From assembly GCF_963678635.1 (NCBI RefSeq), contig NC_087068.1, positions 55,460,467 through 55,524,466 on the forward strand: a DNA stretch of 64,000 nt. The letters run 5' to 3'. The position numbers and the translations under genes were made by a program. The stretch is from Symsagittifera roscoffensis (taxonomy: Eukaryota > Xenacoelomorpha > Acoela > Convolutidae). The first letter of the stretch is position 1; every line of letters begins with the position of its first letter. The notes under the pieces are model-generated. The model searched no databases, was not told where the DNA came from, and saw nothing but the letters and a program-made list of their open reading frames with translations. Positions 57,010-64,000 of the stretch are shown here, piece by piece.

Positions 57010-57026
57010 CTAAAAACTACCAGATA

Positions 57027-57456
57027 CAGGGGCGGATCTAGGAATTTCTTGAGGGGGGGGGGGGGGGCGCATTTTCATCAAAAATTTTCGTCGACCTTTT
57101 TTTTTAATAAATCGACCTAATTGATTTTACGAGCTCTCCCAAAGCACTAAAAAGACCCTGTTTTGGTCCATTGCGCCACAGGCAAAATTTTGAAAACAGG
57201 CCAAAAAAGGCGTTTTTAGGCACTTTTTAGAAAATTTTGACCAAAAAAATTGTGTTTTTTTGGCGCGCGCTCCCCCCTTAAAGTAAGTATAGATTGGCGC
57301 CCAAGGCGCCTTTAGAAAATTTTTAGGGTCCGTCACCAAATATGGATATCTCAAAATAGTACAAAGGGGCGACCCTTTGGGTCGGCAGGGGATCGAATCC
57401 CTGAGGGGGGGGGGGGGGAGGGTCCGACGCCCACCGCCCCCCTAAATCCGCCCCTG
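57027..57456 (+). mobile_element. hAT-type MITE, 430 bp, next to an RNF213 splice acceptor
   Basis: Termini are CAGGGGCGGATCTAGGA and CCTAAATCCGCCCCTG. Perfect 8-bp target duplications ACCAGATA lie at 57019-57026 and 57457-57464. It has the same family structure as 8652-9046, including the G tracts, GGCGCGCGCTCCCCC and CTGCCGACCC-type blocks. The duplicated target ends at 57019 and the splice acceptor AG of the next RNF213 exon is at 57010-57011, so the insertion lies in the last 20 bases of the intron and must have replaced the original branch-point surroundings. Confidence 0.93.
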
Positions 57457-57752
57457 ACCAGATATTTAAGAAAGGGGCGCGGCTGAGGGGCTCGAGTACT
57501 CAACTCATTAGGCATTTTGGTTTTTTAGGGTGCCCCATTTAGTAAGATAAAGTAAAAAAGCTAAGTAGAAAATATAATTATTCAAATTATCCGTCCTTGC
57601 GAAAATCCTGGATCAGTCCCCAGAGGAAGTGACTAGGATCACACATTACACCAACAACGCTTAACCTACTTATGACGGACATATAACCAGACCATCATCG
57701 AATCTAATCAACTCTTGACACTCGCCTCGTAAAATCTGTAAATTTAAAATAC

Positions 57753-59756
57753 CTGAAGATGGTTGGGTGGAAGTGATCAGTCGGACTCTGAAAATGTCTA
57801 TTGTGTCTTCGGCTGCTCTCAAGTTGCCACACAGATAGCTTCTCAAATCATCTTCCGATTCTTTTACAAACCTCGCTTTAAATTTCTCCAGCGCCACCGA
57901 CACTTGGCTACTATCGTCACAATTAAACACTATCAACTTGTAGGATGGTTTCGGATCCTTTATTTTTTCGAACAACAATTTCTCCATTTGATCTGCACAC
58001 GTAGGACTCAGATCGTCTGCAAAGGCAATTGAATACACTTTGTTTTGTGGATCCAGCATAGCACGGAGCATGAAGGTTTCAACTTCCCCAACAGATGTTC
58101 TTGCACTGCATAGCAAAACTTGGTTATAGTCCGGTAATTTCTGCCTTGAGACGAAACTGTACAATGACATAATGTAAAGAAGAATTTCAGAGCGCTTTTC
58201 ACAAATTACCAAGTTTGGCTTCCCCAGTTTCAGATGCTCAGGATACTTCAAATAAGCAGGTGTGTTTTCATGTTCCAGCTTCTTTTCCACGCACCTATTC
58301 AGGACATACCCAAGTTGGAAAAGATTCACGTAATTTTCCAAGGAGTTTTCTCTCATGCCTGATAAATATTTGTCAAAAACATATTGCATCTTTTGCGCAA
58401 ACTCGCCGAGATCAACTTTGTTTCCACTCTTGTCCAAACCGGCTCCAGTAGTTTCAGTTCTGTCTAAGGAAGCAATATGATCGTCAAACTTCCGCGATAA
58501 GTTTTCAATGATCTCTTTCTCGTCTTCATTATCCATGATCCAATTCATCGCTTCGCCTTCGTCGAAATTGCTCCATGATCCATCAGTAGCATCTCGAGTT
58601 GCTTGGATTCCAGCCTTGGCTAAACTTTCATTGTCATTGGCATGGCTCCTCAAGCTATCAATTAAATTGAGCCAACCACTTCTCTCGTCCACGTGAGCTT
58701 TACTTGTGAGTTCTTCTAAGGTAATTGCCTCATTTTCTATGTCTTCATTTTCCATGCTATCGTCATCGTACTTTTCATACAAGAACTCAACAACGTCATT
58801 CTTGGTGATAGTTTTGTTGATGGACTCCAGGTAATATTTGGTAGTTTCGTCAATTTGTGTTCTGTTACGTTTGAGTTTTGCCAGACCCGAGCAAAGAGCA
58901 CTCAATTGTTGCATATTGAATTCGTTCAAAATTGGGAGTCGGCACCGCATGGCAAAAACGTTTTGTTCCCATTTATCTTTAATTGACTCCAATGCAATAC
59001 AGAGATTTGAAAGTTCCTGATTCGTGTTTCGGTTATTTGAGTACAAATTTTTCCCTGTTTCGCCTAACTTGATCTCCAGCGCAGATAGTGTACCGTCGGT
59101 TTTCGTTCTAATATGAACAGCCCAATCATTGAAAAAATCACATCCAGAATTGAACAAAGTCACAAAAGACGATGTCAGCCGTTCAATGTTCTGGAAAGTC
59201 GCGATGAAAATGTCAACACTTTGCGCATGTTCGTGTTTCTCTTTGCCGACTATCAGCATTAGCCGACTGAGAAGATCTCGCAATTCGGCTAAATTCAATT
59301 CTCGGTTTTCTTCGGTCACTTGGCCGTCAGCTGATTTCGTTTCTTCTTTGTAATGCAACATCACTGCATCTTCAGGCTCGATTAGCACTTTGCGTTTTTG
59401 GTCCATTTGGGGCGAGTATCGCACTATATAGACACCGGTGTTATTAATTTGAAACGCCTTCTCTAGGGAGCTTTTTTCGACTGAGCCTTGATTTTCGAGT
59501 GCTTTTTCGAACCATGACAAATGTCGGGCGCTGTCTTTGTACTTTTCGGGCAAACGTGGATCGGTCTCAAGTTTTGCGAAAACTTTTAGGTAAGCGGATT
59601 TCACGTCGCTCCAGTTACTGCCTGAGTTGAGTTCGTAGATGAAGGGTGCGTAGCCAAACAAAGCGTCGTGGAGACACTTGACTTTATCCAGGTCGTATCC
59701 GTCTTCACCAGCAGACATACTAGCTAACTCCACCACCACTTTCACGTCTTGTAGAG
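57753..59756 (-). CDS. RNF213: RNF213-like E3 ligase, 2-kb exon (stalk/N-terminal AAA region)
   Basis: It enters from a TTTTTTAATAG acceptor (59757) in phase 1 and leaves in phase 1 at TCA-G|GTATTT. It begins LQDVKVVVELASMSAGEDGY, matching the LQ-V-VVELASISAGEND block of vertebrate RNF213, and continues LHDALFGYAPFIYEL. It contains the LRDLLSRLMLIVGK region and ends VRLITSTQPSS ahead of the P-loop exon. The frame is open further upstream to a Met at 59805 (MSIWLFCLVV...), but that hydrophobic leader is intron sequence, not a signal peptide. Exons for the rest of the N-terminus are not visible in 59757-60835. Confidence 0.88.
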
Positions 59757-60835
59757 CTATTAAAAAATCAATTGTCACAACCAAGCAAAACAGCCAAATT
59801 GACACAGCCGGCTAAAATTAAACTTAACTTAACATTCTCCAGATTGTCATCAGAGATTTTGTGCTAAAAACCAATGTGCAAAGTGTCCATAAGCAAGAAA
59901 ACCGAATAAAATTATGATGTTCTCTTTCGCCTGTTCAAGCCCTGGCATTTGTTACTTTTTTTAGCAAACAGCGTTTGAATTGTTCAAAAACTGTAAAAAT
60001 GAGGCATTATTAGCTAAAACAATGAAAAAAAATTTTAAAAAAAAATTGAGAGTAGTCTCTTAACCCTTCATTACTAAATTTCTGCCCTTTTTTAATATTC
60101 AGACTAGTTGTTTTCGGTATAGAGCCAGCTTTCAGATTTTGAAGAATCTGAGTCACGACCAAAATGATTCCAATATGATACTAATGTGACTTCCTACGAA
60201 CTTTCCTTGACGTAGTAAAAATTGGCTCTAAAAAGTTCAAAAAGTTTTCCCACTCTCCGAGACTGGCCTGAAATAAAAGTATGTCTATGGGCAGAACAAA
60301 CTAACTTACTAACTGAAAACAAAATTCATTAACTTGAAATTGCTCAAAACCTTGCAACATAGGCAACTCGTAAATTACTAAAGTAGTAAGATGTCCCTCA
60401 TAGTAACTGACAGAGGGACACTTTTGTCACCCCGAGATCGCAACGGTACTACAAGAAACAAAACTTTAACGGTCTTAATTAACAACATTTAATTACCACC
60501 AGTTGTAAGGAACACATAAACAAAATTTTCGGTAAAGATCCTAATGTATCTGCTTAAACGTGTGGTGGTAGTGAGTAGACCACCTAAGATAGAGGACGTT
60601 ATACTTTATTATTATTAACATTAGAGATCATTTGAATAACACTAATTAAAGACCTGTCAATCACACTGATTGTTCTAACAACTCGATGGTGCTAAAAACT
60701 CAGACTCACTCTTCGTTAACTGTTGAGAGATTATAGTTATCTTCTATTCACTGATACATATCCACTTATTTAACTTTACTATTAATTCAACTGTATTATT
60801 AGTCTAGTTTCAGAATAAGATTTAGGGATTATCAC
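59757..60835. other. RNF213 intron sequence and probable 5' LTR of a gypsy element
   Basis: No coding exon is recognised on the minus strand. Because a Ty3/gypsy gag starts at 60836, its 5' LTR should end just before it, and ATTATCACA|TGGCGCAGCC at about 60836 looks like an LTR end followed by a primer-binding-like TGG. A TGTAAGGAACACA start near 60506 or a TGTCCCTCATAG start near 60391 is possible. Without the 3' LTR the limits cannot be fixed. Confidence 0.35.
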
Positions 60836-61801
60836 ATGGCGCAGCCAGCAGTTTCTTCTTCCGAAGATAGGACGGAACTGCTAGGAGTCCCTTCGTTCTG
60901 GGGTAAACCGTCAGCCGAGCCTCCATATCCTTGGGAGGTGTGGATAGGCCAATTTTTCCTCGCCGTATCACTCAAAGAAAATTGTGACCCGAATATCCTA
61001 CTTCCTAGGATATTGTGACCCGAATATCCTACAGAACCGGCAGAAGTACACGACGACCCCCCACCAAAACCTGAACAGATTCCAAATTCTGAAACAACAG
61101 AAGAAGCGGACAGCAGAACCGCAAGAAATGAAGCTGCAATCAGGAAAACAAATGAAGCGAACGAAGAACGAAGAAAGAAGGGACCCAAAATAAGTCCAAA
61201 CGTATACTATCACGAAGCAGATGAAAGAATAAAGTCGAGACTATTCTTCGCCTTGGGAAACGAAGGGAAGAAAAGATTCCTCCAACAACATGCACATACC
61301 AACCTAAACACGGTAAAATTCAAATTTTTCCACGATGCTTGTGAACAACTATTCAAGCGGGAAAAGAACTACATCATTGAAAGGATGCAAATCTACAACG
61401 CATCGCACGGGGACAGGGAAAGCCTCGAATCATTTTACCTCCGCCTAGCAGGTCAAGCTTCAAAATGTGGATGGACAGAGGAGATAGAGAAGGAAGTTAT
61501 TCGCGACATATTCATTGCAAAAATGAGATTCTCTGACATACAAAGAGAGCTCTGCATTAGACCAGGAACCACAGTAGATGATACCCTAAAATCGGCACTA
61601 CTTCAGGAGAAGGGATATGTGACAGCGAGCACTCTCCAAAAGCAGAACCCATCTACAACGAGCAATTCAGCGAACTTCACAAACTCATCCAACCAGTTTC
61701 GGGTCAAACAAGAACCACTGATGTCCATCCAATCGAAGAACAATGTCCAAAGCAGAATGAATAGGGCGCTAGGGAAGGGAAATTTTAAACCGAAGAATTA
61801 G
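60836..61801 (+). pseudogene. Gypsy gag, frame-disrupted
   Basis: ATG at 60836 opens AQPAVSSSEDRTELLGVPSF, then PYPWEVWIGQF. A tandem 31-bp duplication (60981-61011 and 61012-61042, starting ATTGTGACCCGAATATCCTA) brings in a TGA at 61016. The same frame resumes (DDPPPKPEQIPNSE...) and runs from 61019 through the capsid-like region (ESFYLRLAGQASKCGW, DIFIAKMRFSDIQRELC) to a TAG at 61799. The zinc knuckle lies after this TAG. Gag would form the particle that packages the element RNA. Confidence 0.8.
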
Positions 61802-63121
61802 CAATACCAGCCGAACACCCAATCTAAACCATGTTATTTCTGTGGGAGAAGATTCACACCCGAGCACAAATCAAAATGCCAAGCCAGAGGAGCAACATGC
61901 AGAAATTGCGGGAAAAAGGGACACTTTGCAAAATGCTGCAACAGCAATCAAGTGGCCAATGTCGAACAACCAGATCCGGACGAAGAAGAGGATTGCAACT
62001 TCATAGATTCAGACAGTGAAAAAAACTACTCAGTCCTAAAAATCTCGGAAACATCACGACAAACGGAAATAGTCAAGAATCTAGAAGTAATTAACTCTGC
62101 AACGGGGAAAACTAAGTGTCTAAGAACAACGCTAAAAACAAGAGGCTCACTATTTAGCGCCACCATTGACACTGGAAGCCCAGCATCATTCGTAAACAAA
62201 CGTACAGCAGAAACTCTATTACAGAAAGACCCCAACGCAAAGATAATATCGCTAGATAAAAATCCGTTATCCACAACGTACGTAGATTACAACCACAAAC
62301 CGATAAAACTCTTCGGAATATTAGAAATCGACATTTACTCAAATGGATGGAAACTACAAGGAGCAAAATTCCTAATTTCCGAGAATAGAACCAGATGTCT
62401 ATTAGGCTTAGACATCCAGCCAGACCTGGGAATAGTAACAACTCAACTCAAACCACCCAAAAACTCAATATATGCAATATCAGAAGAGCAAGAAAATGAA
62501 CCAGACGAATCGACCTTTTGGAAGAACAATTTCACTAAGAAATACAATGATGTATTCCATAGACTGGGACGCTCAAAGAACCACAAGGTATTTACTTCAT
62601 TCAAATCACCTTTGATCCCAATTCAGGAGAAGGGCAGAAGAGTACCAATCCATATTCAAACCAAAGTGGGAGCGGAAATCAAGAAACTCATTAAAGAAGG
62701 TCACATAGTAAAACTTGATAAATGCACAAGTGATCATTTCGTAGCTCCAGTAGTCATAACAGCAAAGAAGGACGGCACAGTGAAATTAGCAATGGACGCA
62801 AAACCGATGAACTCACAGATCTACAAAAATAAATTTCAGATGCCAAATCTATTAGAACTACTCGACTCAGCAGCTCAAATAATTACAGCCAAGACAGAGG
62901 GCACGGTCTGGTTTACGTCACTAGATCTAAAGTACGCATTTAGCCAACTCCCGTTAGATGAATCCGTGAGCAAACACTGCAACTTCAGCATCGTATGCGG
63001 GGAATTCAACGGAACGTACAGATTCAAAACCGGATTTTACGGACTAACAGACATGCCAAAGGAATTCCAGAAGGCAATGGTAATACAATCCAAGGAATTC
63101 AAGGAGTCTTCTGCTTCTTAG
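61802..63121 (+). pseudogene. Gypsy nucleocapsid knuckle, protease and reverse transcriptase N-part
   Basis: In the same frame as gag, directly after the TAG: CYFCGRRFTPEHKSKC and ATCRNCGKKGHFAKCC (CCHC knuckle; C-x2-C-x4-H-x4-C). Next is an aspartic protease with IDTGSPASF (about 62165) and a C-terminal LLGLDI. The RT then has KKLIKEGHIVKLD, SDHFVAPVVI, KLAMDAKPMN, FTSLDLKYAFSQLPL (catalytic Asp of motif A) and FYGLTDMPKEFQKAM. The frame leaves the conserved path near 63080 and ends at 63121. The catalytic FLDDI lies in the other frame (62995-63234). Confidence 0.88.
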
Positions 63122-63163
63122 ATGACATCTCAATAGTATCAAAAGGTTCAATCAAGGAACACA

Positions 63164-64000
63164 ATGAAAACAGTCGAAAAAGTTCTGTCAAGATTAGACA
63201 AAGAAGGATTTGCGCTAAAACTCAGCAAATGTGAATTCTCAAAAACCAAATTAATCTGGCTGGGATTCGAGATAGATGAGACAGGAGTTAGACCAAAACA
63301 CTCGAAAATAGAAGCAGTAATGGCGTTACAACCGCCAAAATCTCTGAAACAACTCAGATCATTCATGGGCATATTAAATCACAAGTCTAGATTGATACCC
63401 AACCTCCAAAAACACACCGAACCATTCCGACCATCATTGAAGGCGGATAACAAGGAAAAATTCAGTTGGAGTGAAGAAGCAAACGATGCATTCCAAAAAA
63501 CCCTTGAATTAATTGCAAACATAACAAAAATGCACCATTACGATGCCACCAAACAGTGCAGGATTAAATGTGACGCTAGTCACAAAGGATTGGGGGCTGC
63601 ATTAGAGCAAGAATTGGAACCGGACAAATGGGTACCAATCGCATTCACATCAAGATTTTTGAATGCAGCTGAACAAAAGTACAGCACTAACGAGCTCGAA
63701 CTACTCGCGGTGGTATGGTCATGTGAATTTTTCAGAAATTATTTATTAGGAAACCAATTCCAAATTTTAACCGACCACAAGGCCATAGTTACAGCATTAA
63801 CAGAAAATCGGGGCAACAAGACATATCAATCCAGACTGACCAGATGGGCAGACAGAATGCTACCATTCAAATATACAATTTCTCACATAGCAGGAGCTAA
63901 AATAGGAATGGCAGATTACTTATCAAGAAGTCCTAAATTTGAAGCACCACCTACATCAAAATACGACGAACAATTTGTAGTTAAAGCCATCGAAAACTTC
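63164..64000 (+). pseudogene. Gypsy reverse transcriptase C-part and RNase H, open to the window edge
   Basis: From about 63164 the frame used upstream returns: VEKVLSRLDKEGFALKLSKC, WLGFEIDETGVRP, then the connection LRSFMGILNHKSRLIPNL and FSWSEEANDAFQ. RNase H follows with KCDASHKGLGAALEQ, YSTNELELLAVVWSCEFFRN, FQILTDHKAI and a LTRWADRMLPF...GAKIGMADYLSRSP end. It is open to base 64000 with no stop. The integrase should follow outside the window. Confidence 0.88.

Larger units (their letters stand above)
60836..64000 (+). mobile_element. Ty3/gypsy LTR retrotransposon, inactive, cut by the right edge
   Basis: Gag, zinc knuckle, aspartic protease, reverse transcriptase and RNase H follow in gypsy order. 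Integrase and the 3' LTR lie beyond the window. All main parts use one reading frame, but it is interrupted by a 31-bp duplication in gag, a TAG after gag and a short displaced segment in RT. The element points opposite to the RNF213-like gene and probably lies in one of its introns (inference, since the 5' exons of that gene are not in view). Confidence 0.9.

Noticed and set aside
59757-59805. Signal peptide at the start of the 711-codon frame (MSIWLFCLVVTIDFLIA)
   Set aside because: A TTTTTTAATAG splice acceptor ends right before the conserved LQDV... block, so the hydrophobic residues are translated intron.
60832-61213. Minus-strand ORFs of 71-118 codons over the gypsy gag start
   Set aside because: Antisense to a recognisable gag and without domains.

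Overview
The window is animal nuclear DNA, most likely from an AT-rich invertebrate. It holds spliced genes with GT-AG introns, a secreted trypsin-type protease and an RNF213 (mysterin) relative, set among many kinds of transposon. Nothing in it suggests a prokaryote or an organelle. I cannot name the species.

Layout, left to right. 0-5.5 kb: the 5' part of a trypsin-like serine protease gene on the minus strand. Four coding exons join in frame (signal peptide, activation site, His exon, Asp exon); the Ser exon would lie off the left edge. 5.5-12 kb: no convincing gene, but a SINE with a perfect 13-bp target duplication, a hAT-type MITE with a perfect 8-bp target duplication, and several local duplications. 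12-24.8 kb: two decayed, related non-LTR (CR1/Jockey-like) retrotransposon copies and satellite fragments. 24.6-31.4 kb: a diverged tandem duplication of about 3.4 kb, each unit carrying a dead FLYWCH/MULE transposase between C-rich/G-rich inverted ends.

31.8-59.8 kb: one gene on the minus strand, an RNF213 orthologue. I can follow it from a 2-kb exon at 57753-59756, through short exons, a giant exon of about 7.9 kb (45738-53652) carrying two AAA+ modules, a RING and an RZ finger, and five small 3' exons ending at the stop codon at 31840. The giant exon is split by one reading-frame break between 49567 and 49630. The large intron between 37795 and 45738 holds a degenerate BEL/Pao retrotransposon, whose 3' end is followed by a nearly identical 1257-bp tandem duplicate. 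A MITE sits a few bases from the 3' splice site of another intron. The 5' exons of this gene are not seen; they would lie beyond a Ty3/gypsy element that fills 60.8-64 kb and runs off the right edge with several frame breaks and an in-frame TAG.

Exon models were made by eye from reading frames, splice-site consensus and protein-family recall. Family assignments come from motifs; no searches were run.
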